Shown: positions 50,443-58,920, counted from the stretch's first letter. The stretch is DNA of 64,000 nucleotides from Paracoccus contaminans (GCF_002105555.1 NZ_CP020612.1:2596001-2660000); one strand, 5' to 3'. The notes: a model not told the origin generated them from the sequence alone. A program made the numbers and translations.

Positions 50443-50901
50443 ATGATGGCTGATGACCACACTGAAGCAGAAGCTCTCGAGCCCGAGGCGCGCCCCGCCG
50501 ACCCACGCGCGGAGGCGTTCCAAGGGGTGCGAGAGGCGCGGCGCAACGAATTGGCGGAAGACTACGTCGAACTGATCGCGGAACTGATCCACGAACACGG
50601 CGAGGCACGGCCGGTCGATATCGCGACCAAGATGGGTGTCACGGCGCCCACCGTCGCCAAGACACTCGGCCGTCTGGCCCGGGACGGCCTGATCACCCGC
50701 GCCAAGTACCGCTCGGTCTTTCTGACGGAAGAGGGCCGGGCGCTGGCCCGGGAATGCCAACAGCGGCACGAGATCGTGTTGCGGTTCCTGCTCAGTCTTG
50801 GTCTTGATCCCGAGACAGCCGAGCGCGATGCCGAAGGGATCGAGCATCACGTGAGCGAGCGAACGCTCGCCTTGTTCGCGGCCTTTGCCGACCGTTCCTG
50901 A
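50443..50901 (+). CDS. DtxR/MntR-family metal-dependent regulator
   Basis: A 152-residue protein starting at ATGATG after a GGAAGG site. After a 35-residue acidic lead, AEDYVELIAELIHEHGEA and PVDIATKMGVTAPTVAKTLG form the winged helix. The dimerisation domain has RHEIVLRFLLSLGLDPETAERDAEGIEHH with the metal-site Glu/His residues of MntR. No SH3-like third domain, as in MntR. It probably represses the divergent oxidase-ZIP operon when metal is plentiful; the metal is inferred to be Mn. Confidence 0.88.
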   Translation: MMADDHTEAEALEPEARPADPRAEAFQGVREARRNELAEDYVELIAELIHEHGEARPVDIATKMGVTAPTVAKTLGRLARDGLITRAKYRSVFLTEEGRALARECQQRHEIVLRFLLSLGLDPETAERDAEGIEHHVSERTLALFAAFADRS

Positions 50902-50910
50902 GCCTTCCGT

Positions 50911-51570
50911 TCAGGCATTCTCCACGGCAGATCGCACAGCGGCGACAAGGCTTTCCGCGCTGAAGTTTTCCAGTCGCGTGCCGTTCAGAAAGAACGTCGG
51001 CGTCTGGCCGACGCCGAGGGCTTCAACATCGGCCATGTCCTGATTGAGGATGCCGGTGATCCCCGGAAACAGCCTGTCGCTTTCGGCCCGCTCGAGGTCG
51101 AGGCCAGCAGCTCCCGCGACCTGCCAGGCCACGTCCAGTCTCGGCATGCCATGCACTGCCCACTGGGGTTGCCGCTCCAGCAGCGCATCAAGCACCGGTT
51201 CGAGCTTGTCCTGCATCCGCGCGGTTTCGAGGATGCGCACCGCTTCGTCCGAGCCTTCGTGGAACACCGTGTAGCGCAGCACGACCCGGACCTGCTTCGG
51301 GAACTGCCGCCGGATTTCCTGCACCACCGGATGATAGGCTCGGCAGGCTTCGCAGGAGGGGTCGAAGAACTCGACCAAGGTAACCGGAGCATCCTCGGGG
51401 CCGAAGCTGGGGGAATGGGCGCGGATCAGAAGGGATGGATCCACCGCGGGGGTGGCGGCAGCGAGCGCTTCGGCCTCGGCCTGACGCTGGCGGTTCAGGA
51501 TGGACGCACCGCCGCCGAATGCGACAAGCCCAAGAGCCGGAGCCCCGATCAAGAGAGTGCGGCGGTTCAT
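50911..51570 (-). CDS. DsbA-like thioredoxin-fold protein
   Basis: A 219-residue protein with an N-terminal signal anchor (LLIGAPALGLVAFGGG). FFDPSCEACRAYH holds the CxxC active site (Cys73, Cys76), and GVGQTPTFFLNG the cis-proline loop. It overlaps the DsbB gene by four bases, so oxidant pair DsbA/DsbB is encoded together, at the end of the zinc/lead-type operon. It would form disulfides in periplasmic proteins. Confidence 0.9.
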   Translation of the reverse strand: MNRRTLLIGAPALGLVAFGGGASILNRQRQAEAEALAAATPAVDPSLLIRAHSPSFGPEDAPVTLVEFFDPSCEACRAYHPVVQEIRRQFPKQVRVVLRYTVFHEGSDEAVRILETARMQDKLEPVLDALLERQPQWAVHGMPRLDVAWQVAGAAGLDLERAESDRLFPGITGILNQDMADVEALGVGQTPTFFLNGTRLENFSAESLVAAVRSAVENA

Positions 51571-52004
51571 ATGCGGTTTCCTTTGGGCAAGATGAGACAG
51601 GCAAGGATCGCGGCAAAGGCTGCCAGCGACAGGTAGGGAATAGGCAGGCCCAGAATGATCTGCGCCGGACCAGAGCAGGACGGGCCATCCTTGGTGCAGG
51701 GTGCGATGTCCTGCGGGATTAGCCCCATGTAAAGCCCGGAATGCCAGGCGGCCAACGCCAGACCCGCCAGCGCCAGCGGCAGGGCGTATGGGCGGGCCAT
51801 GCCGTCGCTTCGCCACAGCGACAGGCCAAGGATCGGCACCAGCGGGAACATGGCGATGCGCTGATACCAGCAGAGCGTGCAGGGCGTCTGTCCCAGCACC
51901 TCGCCGATGAAGAGCGCGCCAAGTGTTGCCGCCAGCGCGATCAGGAATGCGGCCGTAAGGTGCAAGTCGTCGTGGGACAGGCTCTGTACGTCAGTGTTGG
52001 TCAA
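51567..52004 (-). CDS. dsbB: Disulfide bond formation protein B
   Basis: A 145-residue protein; a TTG start at 52004 is preferred because AAGGAG lies seven bases upstream, inside the end of lspA. Four helices with GQTPCTLCWYQR (Cys42, Cys45) and APCTKDGPSC (Cys103, Cys110) form the quinone-reducing disulfide relay. It re-oxidises the DsbA-like partner encoded next to it. Confidence 0.9.
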   Translation of the reverse strand: MTNTDVQSLSHDDLHLTAAFLIALAATLGALFIGEVLGQTPCTLCWYQRIAMFPLVPILGLSLWRSDGMARPYALPLALAGLALAAWHSGLYMGLIPQDIAPCTKDGPSCSGPAQIILGLPIPYLSLAAFAAILACLILPKGNRI

Positions 52005-52476
52005 GAACAGGCTCCTTGCGACGGCGTGCGGGAAGAGAGGCTGCGAGGATGCACACCGCGCCAAGCGTGATGGCAATATCCGCGACGTTGAACGTGGGCC
52101 AATGCCAGTCGCGCCAATAGAGGTCGAGGAAGTCGGTCACGGCGCCCTGCCGCAGCCGGTCGATGATGTTGCCAAGCGCACCGCCAACGACCAGCGCAAG
52201 ACCGGCCCGCTCGAACGGGCGCGGCGCCCGGACTGCCATGACGGCGAAGATCAGGGTCAGAAATCCTGTCAGGGCCGCCATCAGCAGTGGCTTGCCCGCC
52301 ATTACGTCCGACAGCATGCCGAAGCTCGATCCCTCGTTGAAGCCGAGCGTCAGGCTGAAGCCGGGAAGAACGGGAACCGTCTCGTCGCGAGAGAGCAGCG
52401 CCAGCGCCGCCGCCTTCGTCAGTTGATCGGCCAGCGTGGTGATACCGATCAGGGCAACGATCAGCCGGGTGCTCAT
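51991..52476 (-). CDS. lspA: Signal peptidase II (lipoprotein), island copy
   Basis: A 161-residue protein with four helices. GNIIDRLRQGAVTDFLDL and FNVADIAI carry the two catalytic aspartates. It cleaves lipoprotein signal peptides. An lspA gene inside a P-type ATPase operon is seen in lead resistance clusters (pbrC), and this copy is probably additional to the housekeeping one. Overlaps both neighbours. Confidence 0.93.
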   Translation of the reverse strand: MSTRLIVALIGITTLADQLTKAAALALLSRDETVPVLPGFSLTLGFNEGSSFGMLSDVMAGKPLLMAALTGFLTLIFAVMAVRAPRPFERAGLALVVGGALGNIIDRLRQGAVTDFLDLYWRDWHWPTFNVADIAITLGAVCILAASLPARRRKEPVLDQH

Positions 52477-53096
52477 TTGACGCTCCTGCGGCGCAAGCCG
52501 ATCCAGCGCGGGACTGAAGCCGCGTAGCGCTCATACTCCGCGCCAAGGGACTGGCGCAGGACAGCTTCCTCGGACCGGATCTGCAAGGAGGCCGATCCGA
52601 GGAAGAGCAGCGGCGCAAGGATCGTCGGGAGTGAAGGGATTGCGAAGCCGACGCCCGCAAGCAGCGCGAACTGCCCGAGGAAGGTCGGATTGCGGCTGAA
52701 CCGGTAAAGCCCGCCCGAGACGAGATCGCCCGTGGCATCGCTTGCGACCCCGACGCGCCACGATGTGCCCATCGACATCTGCGCGGCAAAAGCCACCATC
52801 GCGCCGACCCCGGCGAGGAACACGCCAACCGCACCAAGCGCAGCCACCTCTCCCTCGGTCCAGAGCGGGTCGGCCTTGTGCAGGATCGGCCAGGCCAGCC
52901 AGAAGAGTGGCCCGAACAAGGCGACGACGAAGGCCGCACGAAAGCCGAAGGCCGCCCAGCGGTCGCGTCCGGACGCCCGCCCGAAAAGCCAGACAGAGCG
53001 GCCAGATGCATCTGCCGCGATGGCGATGCCCCAGAGGAACAGCGCCAGATAGCCGAAGATCAGGACCAGGACGGCCCAGCCAAAGCCGGAGATCAT
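52473..53096 (-). CDS. ICMT-like membrane methyltransferase family protein
   Basis: A 207-residue protein with about five membrane helices. GGLYRFSRNPTFLGQFALL is the isoprenylcysteine carboxyl methyltransferase-type signature found in bacterial PEMT/ICMT-like proteins. The N-terminal 60 residues add two helices. Such proteins accompany lspA and metal ATPases in resistance operons; the substrate is unknown. It starts three bases after the ATPase stop. Confidence 0.85.
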   Translation of the reverse strand: MISGFGWAVLVLIFGYLALFLWGIAIAADASGRSVWLFGRASGRDRWAAFGFRAAFVVALFGPLFWLAWPILHKADPLWTEGEVAALGAVGVFLAGVGAMVAFAAQMSMGTSWRVGVASDATGDLVSGGLYRFSRNPTFLGQFALLAGVGFAIPSLPTILAPLLFLGSASLQIRSEEAVLRQSLGAEYERYAASVPRWIGLRRRSVK

Positions 53097-53099
53097 GCG

Positions 53100-55328
53100 T
53101 CATGCCTCGCGTTCGGGCTTGAAAGCGAGAAGCCGCAGCGCATTGAGCGTGACCAGCACCGTTGCGCCGGTATCGGCGAGGATGGCAATCCAGAGCCCGG
53201 TAATCCCGAGGATGGTCGTCACCAGAAACACCGCCTTGAGGCCGAGCGCGATCGCCACGTTCTGCCGGACGTTGGCCATTGCCGCACGGGCGAGCCGGAT
53301 CATCGCCGGGATATCGATCACCCGGTCGCGAAGGATCGCCGCATCGGCGGTTTCCAAGGCCACGTCGGTTCCTGACCCCATAGCCACGCCGACATCCGCC
53401 TGTTTCAGCGCGGGGGCGTCGTTGATCCCGTCGCCGATCATCATCACGCCACCGTGCTCGCTCATGTCGCGGATCGCCGTGAGCTTGTCCTCGGGCATCA
53501 TGTCGGCCTGGAACTCCATGCCGAGGCCCCCGGCAATGGCAGCGGCCGTGCGCGGATTGTCTCCGGTCAGGATGACCGGGGCGACACCCATGTCCTTGAG
53601 CTGCCGGACCGCCTCGGCCGCGTCCTTGCGGGGTTCGTCGCGCATGGCGATCAGGCCGAGCGGGGTCTTTTCACGGAACACCGCAACGGCGGTCTTGCCC
53701 TCTTCTTCGAAGACGGTGGCCTGGCGCAGGCCAGGATCGTCGAGGCCGCCGTTCTCCATCGCATGGCGGGGGGAGGTCACCCAGGCCGCTGCGTCCCCGA
53801 CTGTCGCGATCACGCCCTTGCCCATCAGCGCCCTGGCATCGCGCGACGGCAGGGCTGCAACGCCCGCTTCCGTGGCCTTGTTCAGGATGGCGATGGCCAG
53901 CGGATGGCTGGATCCGGTCTCGACGCCCGCCGCCACGGCCAGAAGCTCGGCCTCGGTGGTGGCGCCGAAGGTCACGATATCGGTAACCATCGGCCGCCCG
54001 TGGGTCAGGGTGCCGGTCTTGTCGAAGGCGATGCGGCTGACCTTCGAGGCCGCCTCGATCACCGCGCCACCCTTCATCAGCAAGCCGCGCCGCGCGCCGG
54101 TGGATAGCGCCGAGGCGATTGAGGCCGGAACCGAGATGACCAGCGCGCAGGGGCAGCCGATCAGCAGAAGCGCAAGGCCACGATAAATCCAGGTATCCCA
54201 AGGCTGAGCGAAGGCCAGCGGCGGCACCAGCACGACCAGCGCCGCCACGGTGACGATGGCGGGCATGTACCAGCGGCTGAAGCGGTCGATGAAGCGTTCG
54301 GTCGGCGCGCGGGCCTCCTCGGCTTCTTCGACCAGACGGATGATGCGGGCGATGGTGTTGTCCTCGGCCGCCTTCGTGACCATTACGCGCAGCACGGCCT
54401 CGGTGTTGATCGACCCGGCAAAGACCGGATCGCCCGGCCCCCGCGTTTTCGGCATGCTCTCGCCGGTGATCGGGCTTTCGTCGATGCCGGATGTGCCCTT
54501 GGCGATCTCGCCATCCGCCGGGACGCGGTCGCCGGGGCGGACGAGCACGAACTGCCCGACCCGCAGGCTGGCGGCCGGAACCTCTTTCGTGACGCCATTC
54601 AGTTCAAGAAATGCGGTCTTCGGCACCAGATTGGCCAGAGCCCGAATGCCGTCCCGGGCCTTGCCCGCCGCGACACCTTCCAGAACCTCGCCGACCGCGA
54701 ACAGGAACACGACCAGTGCCGCCTCCTCGGCCGCGTCGATGAAAAGGGCGCCGATGGCAGCCACGGTCATCAGGCTTTCGATGGTGAACGGTTGGCCCAG
54801 CCGCAGGGCGGCAAAGGCGCGTTGCGCCACCGGTGCCACGCCGATCAGGCAGGCGGCGACAAAGGCCCACTTGCCGAACTGAGGCGCCAGCAACTCTATG
54901 CCCCAGGCCACCGCCAGTAGGAGAGCGGTAAAGATGACGAGCTTGCCCTTGCCCGTCTGATACCAGCGCTTGCCGCGGTCTGCCGGGTCGTCATGGACAT
55001 GGCTGGGGCTGCCGTGGCCGCTTTCGTCTCGTGTCGCGGCCGTGCCGGCCTTCGGGCCGCCGGGCATCACAAACTCGTTCTTGGCCGCCGCGGCGCGTGG
55101 TGCGATGCCGTATCCAAGGGCCCGGACCGTCTTTTCAACCTTGTCGCGGCCGGTCTGCGCCTCGTCCAGGGTCAGGCGCAGACGCTCGGACATGATGCCG
55201 ACCTCCACGCCGCTGACGCCGGGGAGGCGCCCGACCGCATCCTTGATCTTGGTCGCGCAGGAGCCGCAATCCATGCCCGAAACGGTCCAGTCGCAGGCCG
55301 TCGCTGTTTCCACGTCGGTTCCCGTCAT
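53100..55328 (-). CDS. Zn/Cd/Pb-exporting P-type ATPase (ZntA/PbrA-like)
   Basis: A 742-residue P1B ATPase. An HMA domain (SGMDCGSCATKIKDAVGRLP, residues 17-36) precedes a His-bearing linker (SGHGSPSHVHDDPADRG). The core has TGES, the ion-path GCPCALVISVP, DKTGTLTHG, SSHPLA and GDGINDAPAL. CPC followed by VIS rather than GLAT favours Zn, Cd or Pb over Cu. It leads an operon with ICMT-like, lspA, dsbB and dsbA genes and is divergent from a MerR regulator. Confidence 0.93.
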   Translation of the reverse strand: MTGTDVETATACDWTVSGMDCGSCATKIKDAVGRLPGVSGVEVGIMSERLRLTLDEAQTGRDKVEKTVRALGYGIAPRAAAAKNEFVMPGGPKAGTAATRDESGHGSPSHVHDDPADRGKRWYQTGKGKLVIFTALLLAVAWGIELLAPQFGKWAFVAACLIGVAPVAQRAFAALRLGQPFTIESLMTVAAIGALFIDAAEEAALVVFLFAVGEVLEGVAAGKARDGIRALANLVPKTAFLELNGVTKEVPAASLRVGQFVLVRPGDRVPADGEIAKGTSGIDESPITGESMPKTRGPGDPVFAGSINTEAVLRVMVTKAAEDNTIARIIRLVEEAEEARAPTERFIDRFSRWYMPAIVTVAALVVLVPPLAFAQPWDTWIYRGLALLLIGCPCALVISVPASIASALSTGARRGLLMKGGAVIEAASKVSRIAFDKTGTLTHGRPMVTDIVTFGATTEAELLAVAAGVETGSSHPLAIAILNKATEAGVAALPSRDARALMGKGVIATVGDAAAWVTSPRHAMENGGLDDPGLRQATVFEEEGKTAVAVFREKTPLGLIAMRDEPRKDAAEAVRQLKDMGVAPVILTGDNPRTAAAIAGGLGMEFQADMMPEDKLTAIRDMSEHGGVMMIGDGINDAPALKQADVGVAMGSGTDVALETADAAILRDRVIDIPAMIRLARAAMANVRQNVAIALGLKAVFLVTTILGITGLWIAILADTGATVLVTLNALRLLAFKPEREA

Positions 55329-55374
55329 CGTCTTTCCTTCGCCCCGATCGGGCAGTTGCCTTCATCGAATCGGG

Positions 55375-55405
55375 AACTTAATGTCTCTAGCTACTGTAGC
55401 TTCAA
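55375..55405 (-). promoter_or_regulatory. MerR-type promoter of the Zn/Cd/Pb ATPase operon
   Basis: On the minus strand: -35 TTGAAG (55405-55400), 19-bp spacer, -10 TAAGTT (55380-55375). The spacer carries the perfect palindrome AGCTAC-A-GTAGCT (55401-55389). This is the stretched promoter that MerR proteins untwist; the divergent regulator starts 12 bases away at 55417, so it also covers its own promoter region. Confidence 0.8.
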
Positions 55406-55416
55406 GAGGGAATCTG

Positions 55417-55854
55417 ATGCTCACCATCGGAAAACTGGGTGAGGCGGCCGGGGTGAAGGTGCCGACCATCCGCTACTACGAGCAGATCGGCCTCCTGCCC
55501 GAGCCGGAGCGCAGCGCCGGCAACCAGCGTCTATACGGAAAGTCCGCACAGGATCGGCTGGCTTTCATTCGCCACGCGCGCGAACTCGGGTTTCCGCTGG
55601 ACGCCATCCGCGACCTTCTGAGCCTCTCCGACCAGCCCGACCAATCCTGCGCAGCCGCCGACATCATCGCGAAGGAGCAACTCGCTGCGGTGAAGGCCCG
55701 GATCGCGCAGCTGACGGCGCTGGAAGCCGAGCTGGAGCGGATGATCCGGCAATGCGCACAAGGGACCATCGCCGACTGCCGCGTAATCGAGTCGCTGAGC
55801 GACCATTCCCACTGCGCACATGACCACGACGTGCCGACGGCGGCGGCTGAATGA
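55417..55854 (+). CDS. MerR-family regulator, ZntR/CadR/PbrR type
   Basis: A 145-residue protein. MLTIGKLGEAAGVKVPTIRY is the winged helix-turn-helix. The metal end has Cys78, Cys113, Cys121 and a C-terminal SHCAHDHD cluster. A single cysteine near 78 plus a Cys/His C-terminus is the divalent-metal pattern of ZntR/CadR/PbrR rather than the Cu(I) pattern of CueR. It should activate the divergent ATPase operon. Its stop overlaps the start of the decayed ynfA. Confidence 0.9.
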   Translation: MLTIGKLGEAAGVKVPTIRYYEQIGLLPEPERSAGNQRLYGKSAQDRLAFIRHARELGFPLDAIRDLLSLSDQPDQSCAAADIIAKEQLAAVKARIAQLTALEAELERMIRQCAQGTIADCRVIESLSDHSHCAHDHDVPTAAAE

Positions 55855-56120
55855 CGGCGCTGCCGACCTTGACGATCTATGCCGCCGCGGCTTTGGCGCG
55901 AGATCGCGGGCTGTTTCGCCATTGTGGCGCCTCGGCGCCTCCGCGGCTTCGCTCGGGCCGGGCGTGGCGAGCCTGATCGCCTTCGGCCGGTTCCTGGCGC
56001 AGATCGACTCCGAAGCGTCTGCATCGTGGCGTCGATCCTCTGGACGTGGCTGGCCGAGCGACCCGATCGCCCGGACGTGACAGGCGGCCGCGTCTGCCTT
56101 GCGGGCGCTGCCGTGAACCC
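55851..56120 (+). pseudogene. ynfA: Decayed YnfA/UPF0060 membrane protein gene
   Basis: Starting at ATG 55851, parts of a YnfA protein appear in three frames in the correct order: MTALPTLTIYAAAAL, then EIAGCFAI, then GPGVASLIAFGRFLAQIDSE, then IVASILWTWLAERPDRPDVT and VCLAGAAV. Small deletions and insertions break the frame at least three times and a stretch before IVAS is missing. The start overlaps the MerR stop, so the gene was once translationally coupled to the regulator. Family match is from memory. Confidence 0.8.
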
Positions 56121-56315
56121 GCCCGGCCCGCGCAGCGCTGGGCATAAATCCACGCGCCGCCCTCGAACTTCTGGGGACCAGAGGAACCAAAACTGTCTCT
56201 CGACCGATTCTTGGGCAAAGGGCTACCCTTTTCCGGCGAGGATCGAGTGGTTTGCGCCTGCAGGGTGGATGGAGCCGCCTTGATCCGCCGGCCAGTACGA
56301 ACGGAGGCGAACCTG
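56121..56315 (+). other. Gap upstream of the cation transporter
   Basis: No gene or clear promoter was seen in this 195-base stretch between the decayed ynfA and the transporter start; an ACGGAGGCG ribosome site precedes the start at 56316. Confidence 0.4.
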
Positions 56316-56936
56316 ATGTCCAGAAAACTGTCAAAGGATCCGGATGAACGTCAGCGCCGTACGCTCTGGACGGTTCTGCTGCTGAATGTTGCCATTGCGT
56401 TCGGCTTCTTCGCGACCGGCGCACTGGGCGACTCCAGTGCGCTGATCGCCAACGGTCTGGACAACACCTCCGACAGCTTCGTCTACGCCATCAGCCTTTT
56501 CGCGCTGTCTCGTTCGGACAAATGGAAGCGTTGGGCCGCGAACTTGTCGGGGGGCCTGCTGCTGATTCTGGCGGTTGGCATCCTGATCGATGCTGTTCGT
56601 CGCTACTACACCGGTTCCGAGCCGCTCGGCCCGCTCATGATTTCCATGGCGCTCATTGCCGCGGTCGTGAATGGCGTCTGCATCCGGCTTCTTGGTCGAC
56701 TCGAGGATCCGGACGTGAATGTCAGAGCGGCCAACACCTTCAGTATCAACGACTTCATTTCAAACGGCGGAATTCTCGTCGCAGGCGGTCTCGTCTGGTG
56801 GCTGGGCAGCAATTGGCCCGATCTGGTGGTCGGTATCGCCGTCGCCGGCGTCGCCGCTTGGGGCGGCATCGGAATCCTGCGCGACGCGCATGGCGAGCAC
56901 CACAAGGCGGTCCATCAAGGTGACGCCGAGACCTGA
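56316..56936 (+). CDS. Cation diffusion facilitator family transporter
   Basis: A 206-residue protein with six hydrophobic segments. SSALIANGLDNTSDSFVYAI is the TM2 metal-site region with Asp residues, and NTFSINDFISNGG the matching TM5 region. It lacks the usual C-terminal cytoplasmic domain and ends with HGEHHKAVHQ, a His-rich tail. This short form is common beside MerR regulators. Zn/Cd/Co efflux is inferred. A second, broken CDF gene starts 11 bases after the stop. Confidence 0.85.
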   Translation: MSRKLSKDPDERQRRTLWTVLLLNVAIAFGFFATGALGDSSALIANGLDNTSDSFVYAISLFALSRSDKWKRWAANLSGGLLLILAVGILIDAVRRYYTGSEPLGPLMISMALIAAVVNGVCIRLLGRLEDPDVNVRAANTFSINDFISNGGILVAGGLVWWLGSNWPDLVVGIAVAGVAAWGGIGILRDAHGEHHKAVHQGDAET

Positions 56937-56947
56937 GAGAGAAGACG

Positions 56948-57180
56948 ATGCCTCACGATCACGGCCACGCCCATATCAGCCCCGCGTCCCGCGACCGGCG
57001 GGTCACCATTGCTTATCTGGGCCAACGCGCTTGACCGGCGCCCAGATTGTCTGCCGAATCCTCTCAGGCAGCCTCGCCCTCAGCGCCTTCGCGCGCGCAA
57101 GATCGCACGGCGGCCGGCGGACGAGCGCATGACCTTCGGTCATGATCGGATCGACGTTGTCGCAGCAGGCTCACCAGCGA
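56948..57180 (+). pseudogene. Truncated CDF transporter remnant
   Basis: MPHDHGHAHISPASRDRR starts a typical His-rich CDF N-terminus, but the frame ends after 28 codons. Later pieces in other frames are LTGAQIV and ILSGSLALSA, then ARKIARRPADERMTFGHDR and IDVVAA, matching TM1, the loop after TM2 and TM3 of CDF proteins. The TM2-TM3 interior and all of the C-terminal half are missing. Confidence 0.75.
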
Positions 57181-57360
57181 TCTCCAGTGTCTTCCTCGGG
57201 CGGCGGACAATCTCGTACTGGATTTCGGGCTCGCCGTACTGCAGGCAGTGCAGTTCCCGCGTCATGCCGCGAACCGGGCCCAAGCAAGTTCCATGACCTT
57301 CAGTTCGAGATCGTCGAGCACCTCTACGTGCAGTTCGACGCCCCTTCGCCTCACTGACGT
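57135..57360 (-). pseudogene. YgjP-type metallopeptidase fragment and end of an upstream gene
   Basis: From ATG at about 57266 the minus strand reads MTRELHCLQYGEPEIQYEIV and then RRPRKTLEIAGEP before decaying. This is the N-terminal start of YgjP/M48-like (DUF45) proteins that often follow type I restriction subunits. The ATG overlaps the stop of a frame reading VEVLDDLELKVMELAWARF, probably the last codons of such an upstream gene. Neither is complete. Confidence 0.6.
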
Positions 57361-57395
57361 AGCAAGAGCCCGGCTACCGGCGCGCGCGGGCGCGC

Positions 57396-58673
57396 TCAGA
57401 GGAGGTCCCGGCCGGCGCGAATGTAGCCCATCGGATCGACCGCTTCACCGTTCACGCGCACCTCGTAGTGGAGGTGGGATCCCGTGGAGCGGCCCGAGTT
57501 ACCCATGTCGCCGACCCGCTCGCCGCGCGCAACTTCCTGGCCCACCTCGACGCGGATGGCGTTGAGGTGCGGGTAGCGGGTCTCCAGACCGAAGGGGTGG
57601 CGAACGATGATGATCCGCCCGTAGCCGTTCTGCCAGCCGGCGAAGGTGACGACCCCGTCGGCCGTGGCGTAGACGGGGGTGCCGACAGGCCCTGCCATGT
57701 CGACCCCTTTGTGCATTTGCCCCCAGCGCCGGCCAAAGGGCGAGGTGTACCGGAAGGCGTCCTGGACCGGCATGGCGAGCGGCAGCGATTCAAGGGCCAA
57801 GCGATAGTGGCTGAGCTCGTCGAGCCGCTCGAGAATGCGGTTCGCGCGCACGGTCTCGTCATCCAGCGAGGCTATTCCCCTCGTGGAGACCGCAAGGGGA
57901 ACCAAGGCTTCCTTCGGGGCTGAGTGACCATCGCCAGCGGATGCGAGTACCGCCTCAGAGTCCAGTCCGGCCTCACGGAGCACCTCGTCGAGCGGCTCCA
58001 CCGAGGCGATCAGAGCCTCCTCGATCTGCAGCAGGATTCGATTACTCTCGGATTTTCTCAGCCGCAGATCGAACTCCAGCTCGCCGGCAAGAAGAACGGC
58101 CTCCTTGGCCTTGGTGGCGGCCTGATCACGCTCGACCACCGTTTCGGTCAGGGCGAGGGTCAGTAGGTCGAGTGTGGCGGCGAGTTCCTCAGATCTCGGG
58201 TCCTGCGACGCAGACACTGCGGCAGCGCGCGCGTCCATCGTACGGCGCAGAGTGGCCTGGGCCGCCTGCAACTCGCTCTCCATCTCGCGGCGGCGGGTCT
58301 CGAGCGCAAGCAGGTCGCTCTGCATCGACGACATCTGCACCGTGGCGGCTGCAAACCGCTCTTGGGCCGCGAGTGCTTCCATCGCCTGCTGGTCGCGCTC
58401 CCCGCCGAGTGCGAGAGCGCGGTCCTCAAAGAGCGCCTGCTCTCGCTTGGCCTGCTCGCGCATGGTTAGGAAGTCGATGGAGTTCATGATCAGGACTGAC
58501 GTGACCGTCAGGCACCACGCCACCAGAAACGCTCCACCAGCCCAGGCGAGGGCCTGCCTTCCGGGGCTCAGGCGAACGAACCGGACATGGTCGCCGGACC
58601 GGATGAACAATCTTCGCTCCGGAAGGACGCAACCCACAAGCGTGCGTAGTCCTCGGATTGGTCGAAGGGTCAA
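57396..58673 (-). CDS. M23 peptidase with coiled coil (DUF5930-type)
   Basis: A protein of about 425 residues if started at the TTG at 58673; the frame stays open to 58874 and the start is uncertain. LPERRLFIRSGDHVRFVRLS and one membrane helix near residue 55 match the DUF5930 N-terminus of rhodobacterial M23 peptidases. A long coiled coil (about 80-270) leads to the M23 domain with MHKGVDMAG and GSHLHYEV, all zinc ligands kept. It may activate or perform peptidoglycan cleavage at division. Confidence 0.88.
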   Translation of the reverse strand: MTLRPIRGLRTLVGCVLPERRLFIRSGDHVRFVRLSPGRQALAWAGGAFLVAWCLTVTSVLIMNSIDFLTMREQAKREQALFEDRALALGGERDQQAMEALAAQERFAAATVQMSSMQSDLLALETRRREMESELQAAQATLRRTMDARAAAVSASQDPRSEELAATLDLLTLALTETVVERDQAATKAKEAVLLAGELEFDLRLRKSESNRILLQIEEALIASVEPLDEVLREAGLDSEAVLASAGDGHSAPKEALVPLAVSTRGIASLDDETVRANRILERLDELSHYRLALESLPLAMPVQDAFRYTSPFGRRWGQMHKGVDMAGPVGTPVYATADGVVTFAGWQNGYGRIIIVRHPFGLETRYPHLNAIRVEVGQEVARGERVGDMGNSGRSTGSHLHYEVRVNGEAVDPMGYIRAGRDLL

Positions 58674-58872
58674 ATGTCGTCGTCCCACGTTGACGCGGCC
58701 TTGCCCGCCGTCCGCGTGTCCGCTTAGTTGGGAGGCGCTCGCCTCGCAACCACCCACGTCCTTCCGGTCAGCCGACAAGAGCCGAAGACGCACAAATCGG
58801 CGGAAGGCTGCCTGCGGACCTGTAAAAGGAACCCGGTTGCCACGGGTGCAACTAGCCCCGTAGCCGGTCGCC

Positions 58873-58920
58873 ATGACTCAGCGATCGCCCTTCCGCTACT
58901 TCAAGACCTCGCCCGAGAGC
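58873..58920 (+). mobile_element. IS6-family transposase remnant (5' end only)
   Basis: The plus strand reads MTQRSPFRYFKTSPES, the conserved start of IS6/IS26-type transposases (PFRYFKTSPE), then diverges at once. No DDE domain or terminal repeat was found nearby, so only about 16 codons remain. It marks an old insertion or deletion between the peptidase gene and the restriction module. Confidence 0.6.
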
